Assembly (NCBI GenBank): GCA_002215645.1
Contig: NGFI01000014.1
Span: forward strand, 248,001 to 312,000
Length of the DNA: 64,000 nucleotides
From: Gemmatimonadetes bacterium 2013_60CM_65_52
GTDB lineage: Bacteria > Gemmatimonadota > Gemmatimonadetes > Gemmatimonadales > Gemmatimonadaceae
Reading direction: 5' to 3'
A program made the translations under genes and the position numbers. The notes beneath the pieces are model-generated. The model had not been told where the DNA came from. It did not search any database and saw only the letters and a list, made by a program, of their open reading frames with translations. This document shows, in pieces, positions 52,954 to 62,697 of this stretch. Every line of letters begins with the position of its first letter. Within the stretch, counting starts at the first letter, position 1.

Positions 52954-53436
52954 TCAGGGCGGCGTGATTGCCGCCGGCGCTCCGCGGATAAAGGCGATGA
53001 AGTCGGCAGGACCCGGTTCGTCATCACCCTGACGCAACAGGAGATTGATCTTTCCGCGGTGATATTGCCCGTGGAGCGCGATATGTACGAGGATGTCGCT
53101 CACCGCGCTCGTAAACGACCTGCCGTCGGTGGTCACATACGAGACTGCACGCTCGAGATCCTCCTCCTGCATCCGTACCAGCAGCGCGTCGTAGTCGGCC
53201 GCGAGCGTCCGCCCGAATCGTTCCGCTTCGTCGGCCGTGAACGTGGGCCACACGCCCGCGCGCTTCTCGCGCCCTTCGAGCCGCGACAGCCAAACCTCCT
53301 CGGCGCCGAGGACGTGCGCATACTCGCGCCACGCTTCCGGGTGCTCGCCGCCGGCTCGTCGCAGCGCATCGAGCACTTTCTCGTTGGCCCACGCAGCATG
53401 CTGCAGGAGCTGGCGGATCAACACGAGCGCGCTCAC
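52954..53436 (-). CDS. DinB family protein
   Basis: A 160-residue four-helix DinB/YfiT-like protein. The metal ligands are the His in LQHAAWANEKVL and H...H in HIALHGQYHRGKI. DinB proteins are often thiol transferases or stress-induced proteins; the target is unknown. It overlaps the histidine kinase stop by 4 bp. Confidence 0.88.
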   Translation of the reverse strand: MSALVLIRQLLQHAAWANEKVLDALRRAGGEHPEAWREYAHVLGAEEVWLSRLEGREKRAGVWPTFTADEAERFGRTLAADYDALLVRMQEEDLERAVSYVTTDGRSFTSAVSDILVHIALHGQYHRGKINLLLRQGDDEPGPADFIAFIRGAPAAITPP

Positions 53437-55751
53437 GGCTGACCTCCGGCTCTCGCAAGCTCGACATAGAACGTAGATCCCTTGCCCGGCGCGCTTTCGG
53501 CGCGCAGCTCGCCTCCCATGCCTCGCGTGAGCTCGCGGCTGATGGCGAGGCCGAGTCCCGTGCCCTCGATGGTCCGCGTCAGCGCCGGCTCGAGCTGCAC
53601 GAACGGCTCGAAGATGGACGCCAGCTCACCCGCCGGAATGCCGACGCCGGTGTCGCGCACCATGATGCGAACGCGTGTGTCCACCCCGACCGCGCTGACC
53701 GACACGCTCCCTCCCGCGGGCGTGAACTTCATGGCGTTGCCGAGCAGGTTGATGAGCACCTGCTCGAGCTTCTCTCGATCCGCGTTGACGACGAGATCGG
53801 CGGCCGGCGCGACATAGTGGTACTCGATCGAACGCGCCCTGGCTTGCGGCTCGATCACGCCCTCCATGCGCTCCAGCACTTCGGTCACCGGAAAATCAGC
53901 CATCAGGTAGCGAGTGTGGCCGGCCTCGAGACGGCTGAAATTGAGAATGTCCGTGATGATCTCGAGCAGATGCTGCTGGTTCTGGCGGATGCGGCCGAGG
54001 TCGCGCAACTGGTCCTCCGTCACGGGCCCGCGCACTCCCAGAGCGAGCAGGTCCGCATATCCGGCGATGGCGTTGAGCGGCGTGCGCAACTCGTGACTCA
54101 TCGTTGCCAGGAAGTCGCTCTTCGCCCGGCTGGCCGCCTGTGCTTCCGCGTAGAGCCTCGCGTTCTCGATTGCCGTGGCCGCGCGCGCCGCAATCTGCTC
54201 GACCGCCGCCTGATCGGCCGCCGTGTGCTCGCGGCCGGAATCCGAGTACACGAGCGAGAGCGCGCCGAATACCTGTCCGCTCGAGCGCATTGGAACGCAC
54301 AGATACGAGCGTGGGGCAAGCGCGTCCAGCATCTCCGCCTGCTCCTCCGTACGCGCGAAGCGGGTGATCTCCGCGCTCTGGATGCGCGGATTCAACTGTG
54401 CCACGCCGGTGCGGACCACTTCCGGCGCACCCGGGTCTCCCGCCCGATAAGGGAATTTGTTCCACAGCGCGCGCAACAGCACTTCCTTCTCCGGATCCCT
54501 GTGCGTCGACGAGACGCGCCGAATATCGCCGGAAACATCTACGAGGTCGACGCTACAGTAGTCAGCCAGCGTCGGCACCAGCAGACGCGTCACAGCGGCG
54601 AAGTTCCACTCGTAGTCGAGTGACACGCCGAGCACGGCCAGGGCGTTCTCCACCGCCTCGTGGCGCTCCCGGGCGACGCGCTCCTCATGGACGTCGTCGA
54701 GTACTCCCACCCATTCGCGCGCCAGATCGCCTTCACGGATGGGGACGGCGCGTACGCGATACCAGCGGTAGGCGCCCTCGCGCTGACGGAGCCGGTATTC
54801 GATCTCGTAGGCCTCCTGCCGTTCGCGTGCTTCGTTCCACCGGGCAACGACCTTGGCGCGGTCGTCGGAATGGATGGCCTGGAGCCATCCCGCACTCTGC
54901 TGCTCGGCCGTGGTCTGTCCGGTGATCTCATGCCAGGCGGGCACGTCCACGGTGCCGTCCACATCGGTGTTCCACACCATCACCGTGCTCGCTTCCACCA
55001 GTGCACGGTAGCGTTGATCCGTTCGCATGCGCTCGCGTTCCGCTTCCATCTTGCCGGTCACGTCGTGCGCGAATAGAGTGACGCCTCCCTCGCTGGTAGG
55101 GGCAGCGCGGACGCGCACCCATGCGTTCGCTCCCGGGAAGCGCGCCTGAAAGTCGATCGCGCGCTGTTCGCTCAGTGCGCGCAATGGCTCGAGCTCGAAC
55201 TCCGTTCCGGCCAGCGCGGGCACGGCCTCCCATAACACCCGTTTGCGCAGGGCCTTCAGATCCAGACCCATGCTGACACCGAGCGTACGAGCGGCTTCGT
55301 TGAAAAACTGCAGCCGGCCGTGCGGATCCAGCACCATCATGGCGTCGAGCATGCCATTCGTGGCTTCCGCCACCTGCGCGCGCTTGCGGCGCAGCGAGTC
55401 GAAGGCAACTCCGAGCACGGCGGAGACCACGACGTAAATCGCCAACGTGAAGAGCTCTGGGGGCGACACCGTCCCGTACGCTTCGACGTCCGCCTGCACG
55501 ACGAGCACGAAGAGCGCGGCGCCGATCACCGACGTGCCGATCACCGGCCAGAGCCCGCTCCTCCAGGCGACGAAAACACTCATCACCCAGAACAGCAGCA
55601 ACCGCGTCTCGGCGAGTTGTTGGCGCAGCGCCAGAGTGAGCGCCACGGTCACCCCGAGCGCCACGATCGCCTCGGCGTTCAGGCGCGCCTGACTGACCGA
55701 GTGCAGCGGCAGCACGTTTCGCCGTCCGGAAGATCGCCGAGCGTCCAACAT
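53433..55751 (-). CDS. Hybrid-free sensor histidine kinase with PAS, PAS and GAF domains
   Basis: A 772-residue membrane sensor kinase. Residues about 28-120 form four membrane helices (DUF4118-like); then PAS (about 130-235), PAS (about 245-365), GAF (about 375-540), HisKA with phospho-acceptor H553 in SHELRTPLNAI, and HATPase with NLLGNAMKFTPAGG, DTGVGIPAGEL and GTGLGLAIS. No receiver domain is fused and no response regulator lies nearby. It is cotranscribed with DinB and follows the glycosyltransferase gene by 66 bp. Confidence 0.92.
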   Translation of the reverse strand: MLDARRSSGRRNVLPLHSVSQARLNAEAIVALGVTVALTLALRQQLAETRLLLFWVMSVFVAWRSGLWPVIGTSVIGAALFVLVVQADVEAYGTVSPPELFTLAIYVVVSAVLGVAFDSLRRKRAQVAEATNGMLDAMMVLDPHGRLQFFNEAARTLGVSMGLDLKALRKRVLWEAVPALAGTEFELEPLRALSEQRAIDFQARFPGANAWVRVRAAPTSEGGVTLFAHDVTGKMEAERERMRTDQRYRALVEASTVMVWNTDVDGTVDVPAWHEITGQTTAEQQSAGWLQAIHSDDRAKVVARWNEARERQEAYEIEYRLRQREGAYRWYRVRAVPIREGDLAREWVGVLDDVHEERVARERHEAVENALAVLGVSLDYEWNFAAVTRLLVPTLADYCSVDLVDVSGDIRRVSSTHRDPEKEVLLRALWNKFPYRAGDPGAPEVVRTGVAQLNPRIQSAEITRFARTEEQAEMLDALAPRSYLCVPMRSSGQVFGALSLVYSDSGREHTAADQAAVEQIAARAATAIENARLYAEAQAASRAKSDFLATMSHELRTPLNAIAGYADLLALGVRGPVTEDQLRDLGRIRQNQQHLLEIITDILNFSRLEAGHTRYLMADFPVTEVLERMEGVIEPQARARSIEYHYVAPAADLVVNADREKLEQVLINLLGNAMKFTPAGGSVSVSAVGVDTRVRIMVRDTGVGIPAGELASIFEPFVQLEPALTRTIEGTGLGLAISRELTRGMGGELRAESAPGKGSTFYVELARAGGQP

Positions 55752-55817
55752 CAGCTCCGTCGAATCGTCGTCTCGAATATCGTTCGCGGTACGCCGTCCG
55801 TCACGCCGCCCGCCACG

Positions 55818-57467
55818 TCAGGGCCTTGCGACCGGATCGTAGAGATAGATCCGCCTCTGGCTCTCGTCGAAGAGATACGATTTCCGCCCCGGCGCAAGCG
55901 ACAGCAGGCGCGAATTCTCGGCGTCGCCGCGGTCGTAGACCACCCAGAGTCGCTCCGACTCGGGATTGGCGGTATTGCGGACGAAGGTGACGTGCGAGTT
56001 GTGGGCCCTCGAATATCGCACGAATACCACGGCGCGCGCGTCGTGGATGGAGCCGAGCAATCGATGGAACGGCGTGAGAAACCGCCGGTCGCTGATGTGC
56101 TGTGCGTGAAGGAGCTGCAACGAAAGGAGGCCCGGCAGCACGAACATCACGGCGGCCGAAACGAGGGCGGTCGACCACCGCGTAGACCGCCACATGAATC
56201 GCGGTGACCCGGGGGCTCCTCGCGGCCGTCCGATCAGCGATGCGGCCCACGCCAGTCCCGCGGCGCTCAGGTACGCATACACCGGCACGCTTTCGTAGTA
56301 GTAGAGCGTCCACTGGGCCGGCGTGGCGTACAGGAGATACGACGCCAGCAGGCAGAGGGCGCTCACGAACGCAAACGTGGCAGGGCCTCCAAGCGTAAGA
56401 AGGCCCAGCAAGGCAAAAACGCTCAATGCACCCGCCGTAGTGCCCCACACGCTCACGGACAGGTAAAACGTGCGATCGCTCAGAGTGTTCAGGAGTGTCG
56501 ACGGAAAATGCGTCACGTGCGGGGACCTGTACGCATTGTTCAGCTGGTAGAGATCCGGGGTAATGCTGTGCGCCGGCGGTGTCGACACGAGACCGAAGCC
56601 AGGCACGTCGTACGGCATGTAGAGACGCGTGTACAACGTCAGCGGCGTGAGACGCCAGTCGCCGGTGGTGCGGGCGCTCCACAGTGGAAGGATGGCCATG
56701 ACGGCCGAACCGACCGCGAACGCGATGGCGAAATCGCGCCAACGACGTTGCCGCACGACGTCCCGGAGAATTACGGCGGCCATCGGAATGGCGTATGCTA
56801 CGCCGGTGAGCGGCCGCGTGATGGCATCCCACCCCGTAAAGAACGCCACGGCGGCGAGCCAGCCGAGTCGCCGCGAGTCGCGCCACTCGAGCAGTGCATA
56901 CCAGCCGGCGAGCCAGCACACGGTCGTCGTCGCCTCGGAGAAGTATGTCGGCCCGAAATACAGCACGATTGGCGAGAACAGCCAGATGATCCACGCCATG
57001 AATGCCACGCCGCCGCTTGCGATTCGGCGCGCCAAGACGAACAGCAGCGACGCCGACAGCGATTGCAACACGAGTGGCATCAGCGCGGGCCAGCCGAGGA
57101 ATGCACCGGGCACCAGCGCGAGCGCGTGACCGGGGAAGTACTTGGCGGCGAGCGTCGGCTCGGTCAGGATGTGCGGCTGCTCCCAGAACAGCGGCATCGG
57201 CGGCGACGGCAGCGCCCACTTGCCGCGCGCGAAGATCTCGGCTTGGAGCACGTAGGCCATCTCGTCGTGAACCACCGGGATCGGGTTCACTGCAGCCCAG
57301 GAGTACCACAGGAGAAGGAAGGTGACGAGAAACACCGCGACCACCACGCCGCGCGACGCAAGCATCCGCGCGAGTTTCCCCTCCGTCGCATCGGGTGATC
57401 GCCCGGACTGCTCGGCGACGAGGCCGAGGACGAGAATGCCGAGAAACGTGAGCGTGAGAATCAGCAC
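55818..57467 (-). CDS. GT-C-like glycosyltransferase membrane protein (GT39/PMT-like)
   Basis: A 549-residue polytopic protein with about 10-12 helices. The acidic loop HDEMAYVLQAEIFARGKW lies in the first outer loop, as in the PMT/GT39 and ArnT-like proteins where Asp-Glu is catalytic. LLWYSWAAVNP and AITRPLTGVAYAIP are typical of the group. It probably transfers a lipid-linked sugar outside. The GTG start overlaps the stop of the ABC ATPase by 7 bases, an unusual partner for it. Confidence 0.8.
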   Translation of the reverse strand: MLILTLTFLGILVLGLVAEQSGRSPDATEGKLARMLASRGVVVAVFLVTFLLLWYSWAAVNPIPVVHDEMAYVLQAEIFARGKWALPSPPMPLFWEQPHILTEPTLAAKYFPGHALALVPGAFLGWPALMPLVLQSLSASLLFVLARRIASGGVAFMAWIIWLFSPIVLYFGPTYFSEATTTVCWLAGWYALLEWRDSRRLGWLAAVAFFTGWDAITRPLTGVAYAIPMAAVILRDVVRQRRWRDFAIAFAVGSAVMAILPLWSARTTGDWRLTPLTLYTRLYMPYDVPGFGLVSTPPAHSITPDLYQLNNAYRSPHVTHFPSTLLNTLSDRTFYLSVSVWGTTAGALSVFALLGLLTLGGPATFAFVSALCLLASYLLYATPAQWTLYYYESVPVYAYLSAAGLAWAASLIGRPRGAPGSPRFMWRSTRWSTALVSAAVMFVLPGLLSLQLLHAQHISDRRFLTPFHRLLGSIHDARAVVFVRYSRAHNSHVTFVRNTANPESERLWVVYDRGDAENSRLLSLAPGRKSYLFDESQRRIYLYDPVARP

Positions 57468-58507
57468 AGGTGCACCGCGGTGGCTTTGACGCTCGCCGTC
57501 ACCGCAACGTCGGGACGGAGACCGAGCTCCTCGACTGAACGTCGCGTCACGACAGCGGTGATCGAGGTCCCGCCCGTTGCCACCGAGACGCGTGAAAGCA
57601 CACCGTCTCGCGCGATCTCACGGACGACGCCCGCAAGGACGTTGCGAGGCGAGCTCCCGTCGAGCGGCGACAGCGAGAGCACGACGTCTTCTCCGCGGAC
57701 CACCGCGTGACCCGGACCGCACGTTGGCCGGCCAACGCCAATCAGCTCGATGCCCTCGCCGGTGAAGCGCAACGTGGTTTCGGCGCCGTCGGTGTCGCCC
57801 TCGCGCGATTCGATCATCCCGCGGAAGACATTTTCGATTCCCACGAAGTCGGCCACGATTCCGGATGCGGGTTTGCGAAACAGTTCGTCCGGAGTGGCAA
57901 CCTGTGCCACGCCGCCGCCGTGAAGAACGATGGCGAGGTCGCCGAGGAGTCCCGCCTCGACGAAATCGTGAGTCACGTGGAGCACTGTAGTTCCGCGCTC
58001 GCGATGGATGCTCGCCACCTCGGATCGGACCAGCGATCGGCGGCGCGGATCGAGAGCCGCGAACGGCTCGTCGAGAAGGAGAATGTCCGGCGACGTCGCG
58101 AGCGCGCGAGCGAGGGCCACGAGTTGTCGTTCGCCCCCGCTGAGCGTTGCCACGCTCCGGCCGAAGAGCGCGTCGGCACCGATGCGCTCCGCGGCCGCAC
58201 ACGCCGCGGCGGCGCTGCTTCCATAGGCGATGTTGCCCTCGACGTCGAGATGTGGAAAGAGAAAACCGTGCTGGTACACCATGCCGAGACGACGTGCTTC
58301 CGGGCGGCGGGTCGTCACGTCCGCGCCACGGAGGGCGATTCGCCCTTTTGAGTGTCGGCGCACGCCGGCAATGATCTCGAGCAGCGTCGTCTTGCCCGCG
58401 CCGGCCGGGCCGAGCACGACGCCCCATTGCCCACGGGACAGGGCAAAGGTGACGTCCGCCAGCATGAAAGCGCCGATGCGGGCGCCGACGCCAACGCACT
58501 CGATCAA
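57461..58507 (-). CDS. ABC transporter ATPase, molybdate/tungstate-type (ModC/WtpC-like)
   Basis: A 348-residue importer ATPase. Walker A GPAGAGKT at 33-40, Q-loop MVYQHGFLFPH, signature TLSGGERQLVALARAL, Walker B ILLLDEPFAALD, and a C-terminal TOBE-like domain (GVVREIARDG, then VTRRSVEELGLRP) that may sense oxyanion. The TTG start at 58507 overlaps the permease stop (TTGA). An in-frame upstream frame of Arg-rich sequence is not coding. Confidence 0.87.
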   Translation of the reverse strand: MIECVGVGARIGAFMLADVTFALSRGQWGVVLGPAGAGKTTLLEIIAGVRRHSKGRIALRGADVTTRRPEARRLGMVYQHGFLFPHLDVEGNIAYGSSAAAACAAAERIGADALFGRSVATLSGGERQLVALARALATSPDILLLDEPFAALDPRRRSLVRSEVASIHRERGTTVLHVTHDFVEAGLLGDLAIVLHGGGVAQVATPDELFRKPASGIVADFVGIENVFRGMIESREGDTDGAETTLRFTGEGIELIGVGRPTCGPGHAVVRGEDVVLSLSPLDGSSPRNVLAGVVREIARDGVLSRVSVATGGTSITAVVTRRSVEELGLRPDVAVTASVKATAVHLC

Positions 58508-59307
58508 CCGGAGCGCTCCAATGGGGAAGCACCCGCTCGGAGCGAGCGCAGCGCCAACAACGGCACGAGCGCGAGCAGCACCAGCACGGCCGCCACGGGC
58601 AGCGCCGCATCCAGTCCGTACGCGGTAAAGCGATCGTAGCTCAGGACGCTCACGACCTTGGGATTGTACGTCAGGATCACGATGGCGCCGAACTCGCTCA
58701 CGGCGCGCGCCCACATCACGATGGCCGCGGCAACGATACCGCGGCGGGCCAGCGGAAGCGTCACACGTCGGACCGCGCGCCACGGCGAATCACCCAGCGT
58801 GCGCGCCACGTCCTCGTAGCGACGGTCCACGCGCGCGATCGCCTCGCGCGCAGCACTCATGTACAACGGCGCGGCAACGAACAGCATGGCGAGCGCAATC
58901 CCGGTCGATGATCCGACGATTCCCAATCCGGCACGCCCCAGCACACCGCCGATCCAGGTCTGACGCCCGAACGCCAGCAACAGTGCAATTCCCGCGACGG
59001 GGTGCGGAATGAGCAGCGGCAGCTCCAGCAACGTGGCGAGGGCCACGCCGCCCGGCACGCGATCCCGTGCAAGCAGATACGCCAGTGGAGTGCCGAGAAG
59101 AATCGTCGCGAACGTGGCCGCCGTGGCGCAGGCTGCCGTCAACAGCAGGGCATTGCGCAGCTCCACATCCGCCGCAAGCGCGTTCACGCCAGCCACGCCG
59201 CCCCGGACGACCAGCGAGCCGATGGGAATGGCCAGCAGCAGCAATAGCAATGACGCGCCGGCAATTACTCCAGCGGTCGCAAGTCGCTCAGCGCCTCGCG
59301 CGCTCAC
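58504..59307 (-). CDS. ABC transporter permease, molybdate/tungstate-type (ModB/WtpB-like)
   Basis: A 267-residue permease with six helices. The EAA-loop is EDVARTLGDSPWRAVRRVTLP, the ATPase contact. LELPLLIPHPVAGIALLLAFG is the typical early segment. It overlaps the substrate-binding protein gene by 4 bases and the ATPase gene by 4 bases. Confidence 0.9.
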   Translation of the reverse strand: MSARGAERLATAGVIAGASLLLLLLAIPIGSLVVRGGVAGVNALAADVELRNALLLTAACATAATFATILLGTPLAYLLARDRVPGGVALATLLELPLLIPHPVAGIALLLAFGRQTWIGGVLGRAGLGIVGSSTGIALAMLFVAAPLYMSAAREAIARVDRRYEDVARTLGDSPWRAVRRVTLPLARRGIVAAAIVMWARAVSEFGAIVILTYNPKVVSVLSYDRFTAYGLDAALPVAAVLVLLALVPLLALRSLRAGASPLERSG

Positions 59308-60236
59308 GGCGGGGTCGACGCCATTGGCATGGTATCCCCCGTAAACACAGGACCGTCGTGGGTATCCATGTTGCCGCGCCGAAGCATCTCGCGCCCCTCA
59401 CGTCCAAGGAGAAACCGGACAAACCGAATTCCCGTCCGCCCATGCGGGGCCGAGCGGGGCACGCTCACCGCAAAAAGAATCGGCTCACCGCGATGCGCAA
59501 CGGCACCCTTCCGCGTCGGGACACTCACCGTTGCGCCGCCATACGCGGCCGCGTGAGCGACATCCCCAAGATCGATGTCCGCAGGCAGCGACACGAATTT
59601 GAATCCATGCGAGCGCGCGACCGACTCGTAGTCCACGATGTAGTCGAGCTCACCCGTGGAGAGCAGGGCCGTGAGCTCGGCGGCATTACCGCGAATTTGC
59701 GACGGCGGAGTGCGCTCGGCCAATCGGCGCGCCAATCCGGGCTCCGCGTAGAACCGTTCCGCCAGGGCGTACGTGATCAGGGTGCGATACCCTGCCGGCG
59801 CCTGAACCGGATCGCTGCGGCCGACGCGAACGTCCGCTCGCTGAAGGATCTCGCGCCAATTGTCCGAGCGGATCTGATCTGCATGGCGGGAGCCCCTGGT
59901 GTACGCGATCGCCATCCTGTCCCTGGCGAACGTCGCATACCAGGCCGTCGCTGACGGCATCAACAGCGCGGGAAACACGTCGCGGTCCGCGAGCGCGATC
60001 ACGTCTGGCACGCGCTTCAGATCGAGCACCCGCCGCGCGAGCTCCAGGGACGCTCCGTGCTCCTCCTGGACCACCGCTCCGGTTCTGGCGGCAAAGGTAT
60101 CCAGAAGCGGTCGCATAGGGCCGGCGAGACTCGCGGCATCATACACGACGAGCGTGTCCGCGCGTGCGGCCGCACGCCGCGAATCGGTCGTGCAGGCCGC
60201 AACGACGAGCGTCGCGAACAGGAAAGTGGAGCGCAC
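59304..60236 (-). CDS. Molybdate/tungstate ABC transporter substrate-binding lipoprotein (WtpA-like)
   Basis: A 310-residue lipoprotein (lipobox VAAC, Cys 15). The start of the mature domain is LVVYDAASLAGPM, with PDVIALADRDVF and VDYESVARSHGF as in WtpA-type oxyanion-binding proteins. It should bring molybdate or tungstate to the permease; which oxyanion is not decided. The GTG start is at 60236, and it is the first gene of the minus-strand operon. It fits the need of the Mo-hydroxylase in this window. Confidence 0.87.
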   Translation of the reverse strand: MRSTFLFATLVVAACTTDSRRAAARADTLVVYDAASLAGPMRPLLDTFAARTGAVVQEEHGASLELARRVLDLKRVPDVIALADRDVFPALLMPSATAWYATFARDRMAIAYTRGSRHADQIRSDNWREILQRADVRVGRSDPVQAPAGYRTLITYALAERFYAEPGLARRLAERTPPSQIRGNAAELTALLSTGELDYIVDYESVARSHGFKFVSLPADIDLGDVAHAAAYGGATVSVPTRKGAVAHRGEPILFAVSVPRSAPHGRTGIRFVRFLLGREGREMLRRGNMDTHDGPVFTGDTMPMASTPP

Positions 60237-60312
60237 CTGGAGAATCTACGGGCGAGGCGACCGAAACCAAGCGCGGCGCAAGCCGTATATTGGAGCGTCT
60301 CAACCCCACCCG

Positions 60313-61278
60313 ATGCCCGACCTCGCCATAGAAATCCGCAACGTCGTCAAGCGTTACGCCGGACACGTCGCGGTACGGGATCTGTCGTTGTCCGTCCCGC
60401 GCGGATCCGTGTACGGATTGCTCGGCCCCAACGGCGCCGGCAAGACGACCACGATCAGGATGATCCTCGACATCATCATTCCGGACAGTGGCTCGATCGC
60501 ACTATTCGGGGAACCGCACCTCACGCCGGGCATCGCCAATCGCATCGGCTACCTGCCGGAAGAGCGCGGCCTCTACAAGAAGATGCAGGTCCGGCGCGTC
60601 CTCAAATTCCTCGCGGAGCTCAAGGGCGTCGAGGGACGCGAGGCCGAGAAGCGCATCGCACACTGGATGGAACGCTTCGAGCTCAAGACCGCCGAAAAGG
60701 ACTGGGGCTTGTCGAAGGTGGACGAGCTCTCGCGCGGCATGCAGCAGAAGGTCCAGTTCATCGGGACGCTGCTGCACGATCCCGAGCTCGTGATTCTCGA
60801 CGAGCCCTTCTCCGGCCTCGATCCCATCAACGCGCAGGCGCTCAAGGACACGATCGTCGATCTCAAGGAGCGCGGCCGCACCGTCATTTTCAGCACGCAT
60901 CTGATGGACAACGCCGAACGCCTGTGCGACTCCGTGTGCATCATCGCGCACGGGGACAAGGTGCTCGACGGCGCCGTCGCGGACGTAAAAGCCCGTGCGG
61001 GCACACGCGTCGTGGCGTTGTCCGTCGCCGGCGAAGCTCGCGATGCCATTACACCCGTCCTTGCCGATCGCTCCCTGGTCGCGCGCGCCGACGATCAGAA
61101 TCGCTTTTACGAGATCGAGCTTGCGCCCGGCGCCGACGCGCAGATCCTGCTGCATCGCATCATGCAGACGGGCGCCGCCATTCAACGCTTCGAGCTGGTG
61201 CAGCCCTCGCTGCATCAGATCTTCCTGGAACGAGTCGGCGCAAGCGGCGTCGAGGAGGGAATGAGTGGTCAAGGTTGA
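60313..61278 (+). CDS. ABC transporter ATPase, NatA-like
   Basis: A 321-residue ATPase. Walker A is GPNGAGKTT at 38-46; signature is LSRGMQQKVQFIGTLLHDP (Arg in place of the usual Gly), Walker B VILDEPFSGLD, and H-loop STHLMDNAERLCD. The extra C-terminal domain of 90 residues (DUF4162) is typical of NatA/YhaQ. The ATG at 60313 begins the conserved PDLAIEIRNVVKRY. It overlaps the permease by 14 bp. Confidence 0.91.
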   Translation: MPDLAIEIRNVVKRYAGHVAVRDLSLSVPRGSVYGLLGPNGAGKTTTIRMILDIIIPDSGSIALFGEPHLTPGIANRIGYLPEERGLYKKMQVRRVLKFLAELKGVEGREAEKRIAHWMERFELKTAEKDWGLSKVDELSRGMQQKVQFIGTLLHDPELVILDEPFSGLDPINAQALKDTIVDLKERGRTVIFSTHLMDNAERLCDSVCIIAHGDKVLDGAVADVKARAGTRVVALSVAGEARDAITPVLADRSLVARADDQNRFYEIELAPGADAQILLHRIMQTGAAIQRFELVQPSLHQIFLERVGASGVEEGMSGQG

Positions 61279-62617
61279 TTTCCGCAAGCTCGCGGTCGTC
61301 TTCCGCCGGGAATACCTCGAGCGCGTCCGCTCGAAGTGGTTTCTCATCGGAACCCTGCTCGGCCCCGTCTTCCTCGGCGTGTTGATGGTGTTGCCGGCAT
61401 ACCTCTCCATGCGGCAGCGTCCGTCGATGGACCTCGCGAACGTCATCGTGATCGACGCCACCGGCACGAACCTCGGCCGGCGCGTAAGCGAAGGACTGAA
61501 GCGCGACTTTCCCGCGTCGCCGAGCCCGCGCGTAAAGATCGTCGAGCCAGCGCGGCTCGCCGTCACCGAGGACTCCGCGGTCAACGCGGTCGTACGCAAG
61601 GAAGCGTACGGCTTCCTCGTACTCGACTCGAACACCGTCGCGAACCGATCCGTGCGCTACGCGGGCCGCAATGCGAGCTCGGTGAGCGACGTCCAATCCC
61701 TCATGACCGGCGTGAAGCACGAGATCCTCGCGCAGCGGCTCGAGAACGCGGGACTCGACCCCGCGCGCGTGAACGCGCTGACGGCCGAGAAGCTGGAGAC
61801 GAAGACCGAAAAGATCGGCAACAATGGACGCGAGGCGGGAGGGGGGTTCGGCAACCTCGCCTTCGGATACATCATCGCGTTTCTGCTCTACATGATGATC
61901 GCACTGTACGGGCAGAACATTCTTCGCAGCGTGCTCGAGGAAAAGACGACTCGCGTGGCCGAGGTGGTCGTGTCGAGCGTCTCGCCGGATACGCTTCTGG
62001 CCGGCAAGGTCCTGGGGGCGGGGCTCGTGGCCATTACGCAGGTGACCGCATGGGTCGCGCTCACGCTGGGCATGCTGTTCTATCTGGGACCGATCCTCTT
62101 CAGCCGCATGTCGGGCGACGCCGCAACGGCTGGCGTGCGGGCACGCGCGGCGGCACAGGGGCTTCCTACAGACGCGATCACCGCGGCGCTGCCCACGCCC
62201 GGTACCGCGCTCATGATCCTCGCGTTCTTCGTTCTTGGCTTCATCTTCTATTCGGCGCTCTTCGCCGCCGCGGGCGCGATGGTCAGCAGTCAGGAAGACG
62301 TGCAGCAGGCCGCAATGCCCGTAATGCTGATGCTGATCTCCTCGATCATCTTCATGCAGCCGATTCTGCTGGGACCGGGCACCACGCTCTCACGCACGAT
62401 GTCGCTCATTCCCTTCTCGGCGCCCATTCTGATGCCGTTGCGCATGTCGCTCATCCCGGTTCCCTGGTGGGAGCTCGCGGCGTCGCTCGGCGGAGTGGCA
62501 CTGGCCGCCATGGCGGCAATCTGGCTGTCGGCGCGCATCTATCGCGTCGGCCTGCTCATGTACGGCAAGCGGCCGAGCTTCTCCGAGCTGGCGCGCTGGA
62601 TCAGGTATGCCGGCTGA
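61265..62617 (+). CDS. ABC-2 type permease, NatB/YhaP-like
   Basis: A 450-residue membrane protein. The first helix is at KWFLIGTLLGPVFLGVLMVLPAYL, a large outer domain of about 150 residues follows, then helices from FGYIIAFLLYMMIALYGQ on, with VLEEKTTRVAEVVVSSVSPDTLLAGKVLG (the conserved cytoplasmic loop of NatB). With the preceding ATPase it forms an exporter, Na+ or a drug/lipid. The GTG start at 61265 overlaps the ATPase gene. Confidence 0.9.
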   Translation: MVKVDFRKLAVVFRREYLERVRSKWFLIGTLLGPVFLGVLMVLPAYLSMRQRPSMDLANVIVIDATGTNLGRRVSEGLKRDFPASPSPRVKIVEPARLAVTEDSAVNAVVRKEAYGFLVLDSNTVANRSVRYAGRNASSVSDVQSLMTGVKHEILAQRLENAGLDPARVNALTAEKLETKTEKIGNNGREAGGGFGNLAFGYIIAFLLYMMIALYGQNILRSVLEEKTTRVAEVVVSSVSPDTLLAGKVLGAGLVAITQVTAWVALTLGMLFYLGPILFSRMSGDAATAGVRARAAAQGLPTDAITAALPTPGTALMILAFFVLGFIFYSALFAAAGAMVSSQEDVQQAAMPVMLMLISSIIFMQPILLGPGTTLSRTMSLIPFSAPILMPLRMSLIPVPWWELAASLGGVALAAMAAIWLSARIYRVGLLMYGKRPSFSELARWIRYAG

Positions 62618-62673
62618 CTCATGCAAGAACGCGAGCGGGCACTCGATGTTTGGAGGTTCCGCCCTTTTCAACC

Positions 62674-62692
62674 CCGTTCACTACGTGAACGG
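62674..62692. terminator. Hairpin CCGTTCAC-TAC-GTGAACGG after the NatAB genes
   Basis: A perfect 8-bp stem with a 3-base loop, 57 bp after the permease stop. It lacks a T-tract but could slow or end transcription. It directly precedes the larger inverted repeat. Confidence 0.4.
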
Positions 62693-62697
62693 CTAAT

